Of a stretch of DNA of 64,000 bases, positions 7,497 to 16,861 are shown piece after piece. The notes beneath the pieces are model-generated. The model worked only from the letters and a program-made list of their open reading frames with translations. It had not been told where the DNA came from and did not search any database. The stretch is from positions 372,001 to 436,000 of the forward strand of contig NZ_SNUT01000001.1 in NCBI RefSeq assembly GCF_012027615.1, given 5' to 3'. Every line of letters begins with the position of its first letter. The first letter of the stretch is position 1. The position numbers and the translations under genes were made by a program. This DNA comes from Thermococcus sp. 21S7. Its GTDB lineage: Archaea > Methanobacteriota_B > Thermococci > Thermococcales > Thermococcaceae.

Positions 7497-10452
7497 GTAT
7501 CAGCCTCCGTCCCAGTTCAAGGAGATCTTTCCCTATTTTCACTCGTTCCCTCACCTGTTTGACGCCATTCTCTTTCAAAATGCGGTATATCTTTCTCAGC
7601 AGACCTTGTTGAAGGTTTTGATTGTAGGTCCAGCCTTCGTTTGACAATAGGATTTTGGTAATCTCCTCGGATACAGTTACATCTTCTATACCATAGCTTT
7701 TGAGAAGCCAGTGGACACTGAAAGTTGCGGGGTCTAATTTTGATTCTTTGTAGCTTCTCACTGACTCGACGGCACTTTCGGATAGCCCTATAACCTTTTC
7801 TAGGGCCTCTTTTGCACTGATTTGCCTTTCCTCAAGCCTTTTTATAATAGATTCTATCTTTTCGATTAAGAACTCCAGATACGGAACCTCATGCTGGTGC
7901 TCTTTTATGTATCTCATCAAACTACGGCGGAGGTTGTAGACCTTGACAATGTCGTCTATCCTTTCATTTTTTATAGTGTCGGCAATATGCTCATCGATTT
8001 TATAAACAGGAAGGCCATCCACAATGGTTTCAATATCAACGCTATTTCTGATTAGCTCCTTTGTCTTTTTCAACAGTTCTCTTCTCTCAAAATCTGTTGG
8101 ATAGAACTGGGCCTTGATAAACCGGTGAAGCTTTAATAGCAACTTATAGTCTTCGAGATAGTCTCTAAGAAATGGATCAGGGGATAGAATCTCGTAAATG
8201 TCCTGAATGTTCTTGAAAAGTTGAATGAAATCATCCCTCTTTTTGCGATCGCTGAATACCTTCACTAGTTTCTCTAACTTTTTGTCCCAGCTCCGGCTAT
8301 TATCCCGTAATAGCCCGAGATACTCTTCAGCTCTCCCCATTAATTCCGCAAACCTCTTGCGTAGTACTTCCAAATCAAAGACTGCTCCTTCAATACTCTT
8401 ACTGTCAAACGCCAGAGCCCTCTGAAGGTCTTCAAAAATTCCGATGTAATCCACGATCAGGCCGGCTGTCTTATGAAGCTCTCCATCTGAATAGGGGCGG
8501 TTAACTCTTGCAATGGCCTGAAGTAGTGTATGGTCTTTCATGGGCTTGTCTAGATACATGGTTTGGAGAATGGGAGCATCATATCCCGTTAGGAGTTTCT
8601 CGGTAACTATGAGAATCTTAGGTGGCCTCTCCCGTTTTTTGAAGTTTCTTCGTATCTCATCCTCTTGGTCTTCTTTAAGATGATACTTCTTTAGTATACC
8701 TTTGTCATTGTGCATGGGGGTATATACAACTGCAATTTCTTCCGGGGGAATCGCTGAGTGTGGATTCTCTTCATAGAGTTCCTTGAACGCTTCCATATAT
8801 AGGGCGCAGGCTTCTCTATCCACGGCAACAACCATCGCCTTAAATCCAGAGGGTTCAACGAACTTTTTATAATGCTCGGATATATGTTTGGCGACCTTTT
8901 TAATTCTCTTTTTGGCTTTAAGAACCTCTTTTATCTTCGATACTTTATCAAGGAGCTTGTTAAGTTCCTCTATGCTGGCTATTCCTTTCTCTTCGTATAA
9001 CCTGAAAAATTCCTCCAGAATTGTTTTCCTGTCTAAGCGATATTCCTGCGGTGCTAGGGTGTAATATAAGGGGACGGTAGTTCCATCCTCAATGGACTCC
9101 TTGATACCGTATTTGTCTAAGTATGGTCTGTGATACTTCTTCATATCTTCAAAGGCAAAGAGATTAAATGTGCCTTTGCCAATCTTCCCCTTATCTATCG
9201 GGGTACCAGTGAACCCAAAATAGAACGCGTTGGGAAGGGCTGACCTCATCTGAATTCCTAAGTCCCCTTCCTGTGACCGATGAGCCTCGTCGATGAATAC
9301 AAAGATGTTCCTACGGGTGTTTATATTGGAAGGCATTCCCCGGAACTTATGGATTAACGTAACGATGATTCCCCTGTAATCGCTCTTTAACAGTTCCCTA
9401 AGGTGAACTTTGGATTCTGCAACAATGAAATCCAGCCCGAACTTTGTAAGATTACGGACTAACTGTTTCTGGAGTTCAATACGGTCAACGACCATTATAA
9501 TAGTTGGATTCTCCAGCTCGGGTATTCTTCTTATTTTTGAAGCGGCAACCATCATGGTTAGGGTTTTTCCTGAACCCTGGGTATGCCATATAAGGCCAGT
9601 TCTTGCATCTCCTGTAATTGCCCTATTGACTATCCTTTCAACTGCCCTAACTTGGTGTGGTAGCAAGACGAACTTGCTGAGCTCTTCATCCTGTTCAAAG
9701 AATACTATATAATCCTCGATAAATCTCAATGCTCTTTCTTTTCTTAGCATTGAAAAAATCAGGTCTTGGAGGCCGTAATCTTTACCCTCCTCCGTTTTCC
9801 AGCGATAAACGTTTCTTTCGTTGAAGTTCCAAGTTGCTGAGTATATTAGATTGAGACCGTTGCTGGCCATGTACATCTGAAAATATTTCATGAAGTTGGG
9901 AACTTCTTCGTGATACCTGGAGATTTGTTCCACGGCATGAGAGCGCCAATCCTTAACCTCACCATCTACGATGTTAAATAGCCAGGGAGCTTTAGTCTCG
10001 ACGATGAAAAGAGGGATTCCATTGATAAAAAGCACAATATCGGCCCTATCCTTCTTTATATCTTCCATCCAGAATTCTTGAGTGTAGTGAAACACGTTAT
10101 TTTCAGGATTTTCAAAGTCAATCAGTCTTAAATTCAACTCCCTCTTCTCGGATTTGCTATAGAATGTCCTTTGTCCCCTAAGATATCTGAGGAATTCCCT
10201 ATTTCCCTCTATATTAGCCCTGATGTTCCGTATTCTTTGGAGAACCACATCAGCTTCTTCTTCGCCCATAGAGGGATTAAGTTCCAGTAACTTTTTCTTG
10301 AAAATCGGTAGGATAAAGGGCTCTTTCCAAGTTTCTCTCAGTGAATCGATTTTTTCAGGTGAGATGTATTCCCATCCAAGGCTAGTAAGGTACATCATGA
10401 ACGGTTTCTTTGCTGTCTCTTCTTCCGTAAACACTCTGTATCCCCTCCGCAT
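7474..10452 (-). CDS. hsdR: Type I restriction enzyme R subunit
   Basis: This is the ATP-dependent translocase and nuclease subunit of a type I restriction-modification complex, 992 aa, a normal length. The N-terminal nuclease domain has RADIVLF (D138) and VETKAPW (E152, K154). The SF2 motor follows: Walker A TQGSGKT at about 291-297, FIDEAHRS (motif II), FTGTPI (motif III) and the LLQAIARVNRPY arginine-finger motif VI. The C-terminal region is helical and should contact the M2S core. Its start overlaps the end of the HEPN gene by 58 bases. No inactivating change is visible, so restriction should be functional. Confidence 0.95.
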   Translation of the reverse strand: MRRGYRVFTEEETAKKPFMMYLTSLGWEYISPEKIDSLRETWKEPFILPIFKKKLLELNPSMGEEEADVVLQRIRNIRANIEGNREFLRYLRGQRTFYSKSEKRELNLRLIDFENPENNVFHYTQEFWMEDIKKDRADIVLFINGIPLFIVETKAPWLFNIVDGEVKDWRSHAVEQISRYHEEVPNFMKYFQMYMASNGLNLIYSATWNFNERNVYRWKTEEGKDYGLQDLIFSMLRKERALRFIEDYIVFFEQDEELSKFVLLPHQVRAVERIVNRAITGDARTGLIWHTQGSGKTLTMMVAASKIRRIPELENPTIIMVVDRIELQKQLVRNLTKFGLDFIVAESKVHLRELLKSDYRGIIVTLIHKFRGMPSNINTRRNIFVFIDEAHRSQEGDLGIQMRSALPNAFYFGFTGTPIDKGKIGKGTFNLFAFEDMKKYHRPYLDKYGIKESIEDGTTVPLYYTLAPQEYRLDRKTILEEFFRLYEEKGIASIEELNKLLDKVSKIKEVLKAKKRIKKVAKHISEHYKKFVEPSGFKAMVVAVDREACALYMEAFKELYEENPHSAIPPEEIAVVYTPMHNDKGILKKYHLKEDQEDEIRRNFKKRERPPKILIVTEKLLTGYDAPILQTMYLDKPMKDHTLLQAIARVNRPYSDGELHKTAGLIVDYIGIFEDLQRALAFDSKSIEGAVFDLEVLRKRFAELMGRAEEYLGLLRDNSRSWDKKLEKLVKVFSDRKKRDDFIQLFKNIQDIYEILSPDPFLRDYLEDYKLLLKLHRFIKAQFYPTDFERRELLKKTKELIRNSVDIETIVDGLPVYKIDEHIADTIKNERIDDIVKVYNLRRSLMRYIKEHQHEVPYLEFLIEKIESIIKRLEERQISAKEALEKVIGLSESAVESVRSYKESKLDPATFSVHWLLKSYGIEDVTVSEEITKILLSNEGWTYNQNLQQGLLRKIYRILKENGVKQVRERVKIGKDLLELGRRLIHDTRGSL

Positions 10453-11216
10453 TCTACGTAGTCTTTCATAAGCTCGAAAATCTCCTGAGCAAATTCATCT
10501 ACGTGTTTTTCAATAATTCTCTCGGCTTCTTCTTTGTCTAGCTGATCGTTTTTATAGTGTACCAAGGCGGCCCTGATGTTGTGTATTTTGTATCCATCAT
10601 AAATCCCGTTAACCCCAAACTTATCGTATAGTGCACTAACCCACTTATTCTCTCTATATTCTTTGTTAACTAGTTTACCGGCCAGAAGCTCAATTGCAAT
10701 ATACAAGTTAAGAAATCTGTCAATAGGATCCGGATCGCTCATTGCTCGATTCCAGTATTTAATTGCCCTAACGAGAACAGATTCTGAATCGGGATCTATT
10801 CTGTTTAATCTTTCCAAAAGAGATGATATTTTGGCTTGGGGATCTTCAAAGGTCATTGAAATATGAACTTCGCTCTTTACATGGATTGTATCAAATAGAT
10901 GGACTTCTATTGTATTGCCTCTTTTGTAAATCTCTGGGAGCCGTTCTATTTTTATGTCTTTAATCAGATATGGGGACTTTGACAGAAAAATAATGATTGG
11001 AAGCACTTTCTTTTCAATTTCAGAATAAGTATAGTTCTTTATTTGTAATGGTTCATCTTTACTTTTGAATTCAAATTCAGCGTAGATCTTTGGTTTAGGA
11101 TTCCGAGTAGGATCCTCGGTTCTCAGAGTGATGCCATTTATCATAACGGGCTCATTAAATGCAATACTACTGTTTCCAGTAGGTTCAAGGACCACTGTAA
11201 CTTTATAAGAGGGCAT
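10395..11216 (-). CDS. Apea-like HEPN-domain protein in the hsd operon, 273 aa
   Basis: The C-terminal 120 residues read LNLYIAIELLAG followed about 35 residues later by IRAALVHYK. R215 and H220 form the R-X4-H motif of HEPN domains, and the IEL helix is typical of the Apea-like HEPN group. The N-terminal 130 residues are beta-rich and unrecognised. HEPN proteins with this motif are often metal-independent RNases that act as toxins or abortive-infection effectors. The gene overlaps both the upstream nuclease-like gene (14 bases) and hsdR (58 bases), so it is co-expressed with the restriction enzyme. RNase activity and an abortive role are inferred. Confidence 0.65.
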   Translation of the reverse strand: MPSYKVTVVLEPTGNSSIAFNEPVMINGITLRTEDPTRNPKPKIYAEFEFKSKDEPLQIKNYTYSEIEKKVLPIIIFLSKSPYLIKDIKIERLPEIYKRGNTIEVHLFDTIHVKSEVHISMTFEDPQAKISSLLERLNRIDPDSESVLVRAIKYWNRAMSDPDPIDRFLNLYIAIELLAGKLVNKEYRENKWVSALYDKFGVNGIYDGYKIHNIRAALVHYKNDQLDKEEAERIIEKHVDEFAQEIFELMKDYVECGGDTECLRKKRQQRNRS

Positions 11217-11670
11217 TCCAGTTTCTCCTCCGCTTGGTGGATTTCCTCCTTGGAGTGTGGCCTTTTTGGGACTTTTTCTTTTGCGATTTCTTTTTTGGCC
11301 TTGAGTTCTGGTTCCTAACCTTGAATTTTCTTAGTTTTAGAGTCCCAATGTCGGAGGGGAGGCCAGAAACATCTGCTCCGGCAGGGTAAATGATGTTCTT
11401 GCTTTTTATTTCGACGTTTGGACCTGAGAGATACTTCGCATACCTATTAACCTGCTGAACGTGTTTTATTGTTGCTTTGGGTTCCCTTTTCACCTCAAAT
11501 ATATGTCTCTCAATTCTATTACCTCTCCGTCTCTCAACGATGTAATCAGGCTCGTATCCGTTTCTTCGCTCTCGTTCTTTGATAACCCATCCCTTAGAAG
11601 CGGGGAACCTTCGCCGGAGTAGCTCTCTCACATGGGGGTACATATCAAACTCTCTAAAACTTCCCGACAT
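11203..11670 (-). CDS. Small PD-(D/E)XK nuclease-like protein with basic tail, 155 aa
   Basis: The sequence YEPDYIVERR (D42) followed by IFEVKRE (E59, K61) is a classical PD-X16-EVK nuclease core. An acidic residue in the first helix (E16) would complete the site. After residue 118 the protein becomes a very basic tail rich in Lys, Arg and Ser (RPKKKSQKKKSQK and following), suited to binding nucleic acid. It is encoded 81 bases after hsdS and overlaps the HEPN gene. It could be an auxiliary nuclease, or a nuclease fold used only for binding. No family name is assigned. Confidence 0.6.
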   Translation of the reverse strand: MSGSFREFDMYPHVRELLRRRFPASKGWVIKERERRNGYEPDYIVERRRGNRIERHIFEVKREPKATIKHVQQVNRYAKYLSGPNVEIKSKNIIYPAGADVSGLPSDIGTLKLRKFKVRNQNSRPKKKSQKKKSQKGHTPRRKSTKRRRNWNALL

Positions 11671-11751
11671 AGGGCATCCCCCGTATTACATTAGTTCTAT
11701 CTTTGTTGGATTTTTATCACTTTCGCTAGTATCGAGAAAAAGAGAAAGCAG

Positions 11752-13113
11752 TCACTCCGTTGGGATTTTAAGGTTAAAAACGCGAATCTGACCCGTCATG
11801 AGTTTGTGCCTGAGCGTTGAGAACAGCCCCTCCAGGGCTTTGCGCTTTTGCTGGGCCAGTTCTATCTTTCTGTCTACTGTTTCAAGTATTCCTACTATCT
11901 TTTTTTGCTCTTCTATTGGGGGCAGAATGACAGGAATTCCCCTAAGAACTCCAAGGTACAGATTTGTTCTACCTGCATCACTTTGAACGCGTACATATTT
12001 TTTTAGTATAACTGGCCGACGATATATCAGATAGTACTGCATAAATCTCGGGAGAAATGCATTATTTTTTGGAATTATGGCACATATAGCTTGATTAATT
12101 GCTGAGTCAATACCGAGAATTGCAGTTTTTGTTACTGTGCCTTTTCCATATAATGCTATCAATAATGTTCCTTTAGGAATAATTTTTGCACTAGATTTTT
12201 TAAGACCAATATCCGATATAGTCTCCTCAGTGGAATAAATATAGCCATCATTTAATTCCCCAGATTTAAGCCAAGGAATGCTCCCGTTCCAATACTCTGA
12301 ATGTTGTCTACTAGGGGTACCCCCACTCAAAAGATTTGAAACCTCGCCTAAAGGGGCTACCTCCCAATGCTCCGGGATCTCTCCAATCTCCGTCATCTTT
12401 GTCGGCTGATTTGGGTCAAGACCCTTGGTGAATAACCTCTTCATTAGAGCCCTTTTGAGTTCTTTGGTGGTTTTGATTATCTTCTCCTGCTGTTCAATTG
12501 CCCGCTGGACTGTTTTCAAGACATAGACGATTTTGCGTTGTTCTTCTAATGGGGGAAGTGGAATCCGAACTAGATACATAAATTCCTCGGGGCTAACTCT
12601 TTTCCGATTTGTACTGCCTGTAACGAAATTTCTTATTAGTTCCCATATCGTTGGCTGGGAAAGGTACAGATCCACAAAGTCCTTATCGACGTAATCTAAC
12701 TCTTTCAACCGCCATATCGGAAAATCACCCGAAACAACAGCCCCATCTAATTCCGGGGGAACAAAGCCATAAGCACCGTTCCTGGCATCAATCTTTGAGA
12801 TTATGAAGTCTCCTTCTTGTATTCTGTACATTGTTTTCGTCTTTATCTCACTCCCCTGCTTGATTTCTCTCAGTACAACTCCTTTTGCATACAATTTGAC
12901 GGTAACCAGCCTATACGTCTCATCATCTTTGATTTTAATCTTCCGGGACTTCTTGTCGACAAGCCTGAAAATCTGTCCAAAACTAACAACGTTCCATCCT
13001 TCTGGGAGTTCTCTACCATAAAGTTTCTTTCTCCCTTTTTGGAGGACTGCACTGCCTTTGACTGGAATCTTTGTGTGGTATTGCTTATTTAGGAACTCAT
13101 CCAGCGTTTTCAT
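11752..13113 (-). CDS. hsdS: Type I restriction-modification specificity subunit
   Basis: This 453-aa protein recognises the bipartite target of the type I enzyme. It has the usual two halves: TRD1 (residues about 25-185) ending in the conserved helix IPLPPLEEQRKIVYVL, and TRD2 (about 240-405) ending in VILPPIEEQKKIVGIL. Each half is followed by a long spacer helix. Its ATG overlaps the hsdM stop by one base. The DNA encoding TRD2 (about 11990-12360) looks more AT-rich than the rest, as if this target-recognition domain had been swapped in. Confidence 0.93.
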   Translation of the reverse strand: MKTLDEFLNKQYHTKIPVKGSAVLQKGRKKLYGRELPEGWNVVSFGQIFRLVDKKSRKIKIKDDETYRLVTVKLYAKGVVLREIKQGSEIKTKTMYRIQEGDFIISKIDARNGAYGFVPPELDGAVVSGDFPIWRLKELDYVDKDFVDLYLSQPTIWELIRNFVTGSTNRKRVSPEEFMYLVRIPLPPLEEQRKIVYVLKTVQRAIEQQEKIIKTTKELKRALMKRLFTKGLDPNQPTKMTEIGEIPEHWEVAPLGEVSNLLSGGTPSRQHSEYWNGSIPWLKSGELNDGYIYSTEETISDIGLKKSSAKIIPKGTLLIALYGKGTVTKTAILGIDSAINQAICAIIPKNNAFLPRFMQYYLIYRRPVILKKYVRVQSDAGRTNLYLGVLRGIPVILPPIEEQKKIVGILETVDRKIELAQQKRKALEGLFSTLRHKLMTGQIRVFNLKIPTE

Positions 13114-14723
13114 CAGTCCTCACCCTGAAGATACCCCTCAAAGCCAAGTTCAATCAGGATTTTGTTGAGTTCACTATCTATCACTTTAGTTTCCTGCTCA
13201 ATTCTTCTGAGGTCCTGGAGGATTTCGGGTATCTCTCTGTACTCACCTTCAGTTATCAGGGGGATGTATCTCGAAGGGCTTAGGTTGTAATCGTTCTTCC
13301 TGATTTCTTCCAAGGTTACAACCTTGCTAAAGTCTTCTATGTCCCTGAATTCCCGATAGGCCTTGAGTATCTTGCCAACGTGTTCTTCGGTCATGTAGTT
13401 CTTGGGAGTTCCCTTCTTGAATTCCCGAGAGGCATTAATGAGCAGTACTTTTCCTCTGCGCTCCTCAGGTTTGTTTTTGTTGATAACAATGATAACTCCG
13501 GCGGCGGTGGTGTTGTAGAAGAGGTTTTCAGGGGTTAGGATAACGGCTTCGATTAGATCCTTCTCCACAAACTTCTTTCTGATGTCCCGCTCTCTATTCG
13601 TTCCCTTGGTTCCCGAACCCCTCGAAACAGCCCCGGTATCGATGATTACTACCACTTTTTCCCTTGCTGAGGCGAACATGTGCTGTATCCAGCCCCAGTC
13701 TCCAGTATTACTGGGAGGTATTCCAAACTTGAACCTATCAAATTTGTCGTTGATGTAAACATCCTCCGGGAAGTCCTGGTTCCACATGGGGTTCGCGATA
13801 ACGTAGTCGAACTGTCTTAATTTGCCGTCCTTGTCCAAAAATTTGGGATTGCGTATGGTGTCTCCTCTCCGTATATCTGCCTCCATGTTGTGTAGGATAA
13901 CGTTCATTCTGGCTATGGCGTATGTGAAGGCCAGTTTCTCTTGACCGAACAACTTTAAGGGCTTTTTCTCGGCCTCTTCCGGATAGTTGTACTTAACGTA
14001 GAGCTGGGACTTTATTAAAAGGCCTCCCGAGCCACATGCGGGATCGTAAACCTCCGAGCCGGGCTTTGGGTCAAGGAGATTAACCATAAGCCATGCAACC
14101 TCGCAGGGAGTATAGAACTCTCCTGCACTCTGGCCACTGTCTTCAGCGAATTTTCTTATCAAGTATTCGTAAGCCCTACCCAGAATGTCGGGTTCAACGT
14201 CCTCTGGACCCATTTTCATCTTGTTTAGTATCTGAAGAACCCTCTGGATGATATCATCGCTGATTATTCTTTCTCCCCCGTGAGTCTCGTTGAAATCTAC
14301 GACGTCAATTATGCCTGAAAGCTCAGGATTTAGCCTTGCTATGCCCCTGAGGGCCTCCGTAAGCTTTTCTCCGACGTTTGTTGAAAGTTTAACGATGGTG
14401 TCCCAGTGATACTCTTCTGGAATGACGTATCTAATTGACTTGGGCCTTCCATGCTCTTCTCTTTCGGCCTCTACCAATTCGTAGACCTCATCAACAGTAT
14501 CGATTACGCCCTCCTCAATTAGTTTATTTATCTCATATGTGAACGTATCTGAAAGCCTCTTATAGAAGATTAGGGGAAGAATGTATTTCTTGTAGTCTGT
14601 GGGATTAACAGAACCCCGAATTAGGCTGGCGGCTTCCCAAAGTATGCTTTCCAGCCTAGAAAGCTTCTCATTCTTGTCCTCGCCACATACCATGTTTAGC
14701 TTTGTTGACTCAGATTCAACCAT
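13113..14723 (-). CDS. hsdM: Type I restriction-modification DNA methyltransferase subunit
   Basis: This is the N6-adenine methyltransferase subunit (536 aa). It has an N-terminal helical HsdM domain, GEFYTPCEV just before the catalytic domain, S-adenosylmethionine motif I DPACGSGG at about 227-234, and motif IV NPMW at 311-314 (a variant of NPPF/Y). It is the first gene of the operon hsdM-hsdS-nuclease-HEPN-hsdR-ygjP. GAGGTGAGCTGA precedes the ATG, and a short AT-rich promoter region (14724-14796) separates it from the membrane protein upstream. Confidence 0.95.
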   Translation of the reverse strand: MVESESTKLNMVCGEDKNEKLSRLESILWEAASLIRGSVNPTDYKKYILPLIFYKRLSDTFTYEINKLIEEGVIDTVDEVYELVEAEREEHGRPKSIRYVIPEEYHWDTIVKLSTNVGEKLTEALRGIARLNPELSGIIDVVDFNETHGGERIISDDIIQRVLQILNKMKMGPEDVEPDILGRAYEYLIRKFAEDSGQSAGEFYTPCEVAWLMVNLLDPKPGSEVYDPACGSGGLLIKSQLYVKYNYPEEAEKKPLKLFGQEKLAFTYAIARMNVILHNMEADIRRGDTIRNPKFLDKDGKLRQFDYVIANPMWNQDFPEDVYINDKFDRFKFGIPPSNTGDWGWIQHMFASAREKVVVIIDTGAVSRGSGTKGTNRERDIRKKFVEKDLIEAVILTPENLFYNTTAAGVIIVINKNKPEERRGKVLLINASREFKKGTPKNYMTEEHVGKILKAYREFRDIEDFSKVVTLEEIRKNDYNLSPSRYIPLITEGEYREIPEILQDLRRIEQETKVIDSELNKILIELGFEGYLQGED

Positions 14724-14796
14724 TCAGCTCACCTCTCACTGAAGCCTGTGGGTTAGGCTGTTAAAATGCTTTATTATCCAACAAAGTTCTATTCGG

Positions 14797-16047
14797 TCAC
14801 TTTAAAGAAAGCTTACCTTCTAAGATTTCATGCCCTATCTGGAACAATATCCCTTGGATTACTGATTCTGGCGAAATTTCGACAATTTTAAGGAGATAAA
14901 TCTGTTTAGGATCCGTAATTACAGTCTTTTCAATAGTCTTCTGTCCTCTTCGGTTTATCGTTGCCTTTTGGGTTCGTTTCAAATTGTATCTCAGTTCTGT
15001 TTCAATCGTAAAGATAGCAATAGATACAGTTTCAGGGTGCTTGTGAATAAGATAGACTGAACTCATAACACCCGGAGTTGTTGAGACAACATTTTGAAGC
15101 TGGTATTGGATAGCATTCTCAAAATCTTCTCTGGTAATTTGTTTTTGAGTTAACGGACTGTATACAGAATATTTCTCATCGTCCTTACCCTCAAAGAGTA
15201 TCTGTACAAATCTTAGGAATTCTTGGCTAGGCGGATCCCCATTGTTAATCTTATAGAGAAGAGTAAACGTCCAAACTTCCGGCTTTTTTGGCGAGTTCAA
15301 AACCTGATTCAAGGTGAAGTAAGGGAAAAGGGATGCGATAAGCATTGCCAAGATGTATCGAACCGCACGACTAGAGTGTATGTTTTTGCCACTGGTATTT
15401 AACGTATCTACAAGGGGAGACAATAAACCAGTGGTTAAAGTTATTAGAAGGGTAAGAAGCATGTATAAAATGACCCCCATCCCGAGATTCCTAAGGGATG
15501 GTTCTAGGATACCTCGAAGAATGGGGTTATAGGGGATATCCTTCCTTAGATACACCAACATCCAAACTAACGCATAGAATAATAATGCGGGAAGAATACG
15601 ACTGCCGCTTGCTATGGATCTTATCATTTTATATGTTGCTTTGGACAGGGATATCGAATTAAATCTGTTGACTAATAAGTCTGTTATCTCTAGTGATGTC
15701 TTTTCTAAAGTTTCCTTTGTAATCGTGGTAGTTCCCATTAGCTCTTTCCAAGAGACATGAGAAAGGTATTCTTTTATAACATCTTCAGGAGATGGGGTGT
15801 TCTCTTTATCGGGTTTGGCCCTTTCTCGTAGTAGTAGGTATAGAAGTCCAACGAGTGTTACCCCCATGATATAAATGGCAATTGCACAACTTAACCTTTT
15901 ACAGAATGAAGATAGGGGTTTTATAACAAGAATCGCCTGTATTAGAGTATAGTACAATACAATCGCTTGAAACGTTTCTAAAATCCTTAATGACTTTTTG
16001 TTTTCGAATAGATACGAAGCAACATCTATGACATCTTTTAGGAGCAT
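14797..16047 (-). CDS. Multi-pass membrane protein of unknown function, 416 aa
   Basis: About five hydrophobic segments are visible: near residues 26-42, 54-74, 154-172, 186-208 (NLGMGVILYMLLTLLITL) and 229-245. A soluble C-terminal domain of about 170 residues follows, with no recognised motif. A TATA-like TTAAATATC sits about 28 bases before the ATG, so the transcript may be leaderless. It lies 73 bases upstream of hsdM on the same strand and may be partly co-transcribed with the R-M genes. A membrane effector in a defence context is possible but not shown. Confidence 0.6.
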   Translation of the reverse strand: MLLKDVIDVASYLFENKKSLRILETFQAIVLYYTLIQAILVIKPLSSFCKRLSCAIAIYIMGVTLVGLLYLLLRERAKPDKENTPSPEDVIKEYLSHVSWKELMGTTTITKETLEKTSLEITDLLVNRFNSISLSKATYKMIRSIASGSRILPALLFYALVWMLVYLRKDIPYNPILRGILEPSLRNLGMGVILYMLLTLLITLTTGLLSPLVDTLNTSGKNIHSSRAVRYILAMLIASLFPYFTLNQVLNSPKKPEVWTFTLLYKINNGDPPSQEFLRFVQILFEGKDDEKYSVYSPLTQKQITREDFENAIQYQLQNVVSTTPGVMSSVYLIHKHPETVSIAIFTIETELRYNLKRTQKATINRRGQKTIEKTVITDPKQIYLLKIVEISPESVIQGILFQIGHEILEGKLSLK

Positions 16048-16612
16048 GGTAAACAGTAAGATATTCTGATATTTAACCTTTAACAGCTACATGCAATCAA
16101 AACACGACACGCTATCGTATTACGTTCCATGTTTACTTTTTCCGTCTGGCTGTCGTAATAGATACTGAATCCATCCTAACTTCTAATTCATAGCAGAAAA
16201 GCTAGCAGTCCAAAGGATCTGAAAAGAGACCAATAGCAACAGCAATAATATTATGAATAAATCCATCAACTTTTCCAGCAGTAGCAACCTCAACTCCTCA
16301 ATACCCGATTAAAGATAGTTGTGTTGTTATTAAAGAACTCTCAGAGCTTTTCTGGAAATTTGGAGCAGTTATACCAGCAATAACTATTAGAATAAATCCC
16401 TGCAAGCTCTAACATCTGAGATTTTGAGACAAATTGGGACTTCTTTTCTGTTCATCAATATCCATTAATGGATATTTTCGTGACGGATACACTATGTCTC
16501 TACACAAGGGTATTCCGTCACTATATTCTTACTATTCTCCATGCCTCTAAGAAAGTTGTGTGGGTTGATGGTTTATATTCATGGCCTCCTAAATAGATGG
16601 GGGTGATGTAGC
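16048..16612. other. Gene-free AT-rich stretch
   Basis: This 565-bp stretch has no credible gene and many stops in all frames. It holds the palindromes at 16457-16521. The TATA-like element TTTATATTC (about 16571-16579) lies upstream of the small gene at 16613. The rest may be decayed mobile DNA. Confidence 0.45.
16457..16521. repeat. 20-bp perfect palindrome and adjacent hairpin
   Basis: AATATCCATTAATGGATATT at 16457-16476 is a perfect 20-bp palindrome. Four bases on, GTGACGGA (16480-16487) pairs with TCCGTCAC (16514-16521) across a 26-base loop. Both lie in gene-free DNA about 100 bp upstream of the gene at 16613. They could be operators, or origin-type structures of an integrated plasmid. 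Confidence 0.45.
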
Positions 16613-16852
16613 ATGAATGACGTTTTTCATAATCTCAATGAGATATTGAGAAAAGTTATCCAGATTGAGAACGACGTAGAAGAGCTGAAAATCATGGTCC
16701 TGAAGATGATTGCTGATAATCTTCCTGAGGAAGAAATTGATGAGGAAACGTTGAGCCGGTTGAAGGCTGAGCTGAAAAATTTGAAGCCAGATAATGTCTC
16801 TGGCTTGAGCGTTGAGGAATTTATTGAACTGCTCGAAAAAGATAAAGAGTGA
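16613..16852 (+). CDS. Small acidic antitoxin-like protein, 79 aa
   Basis: The N-terminal half is a heptad-like helix (LNEILRKVIQIENDVEEL), and the C-terminal half is acidic (EEEIDEETLSRLKAEL; VEEFIELLEKDKE). This layout resembles small archaeal antitoxins that neutralise VapC or HEPN toxins, but no toxin gene follows it. GGGTGATGTAGC precedes the ATG and a TATA-like element lies about 35 bases upstream. It may be an orphan antitoxin or a small regulator. Confidence 0.6.
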   Translation: MNDVFHNLNEILRKVIQIENDVEELKIMVLKMIADNLPEEEIDEETLSRLKAELKNLKPDNVSGLSVEEFIELLEKDKE

Positions 16853-16861
16853 AGGCCTATT

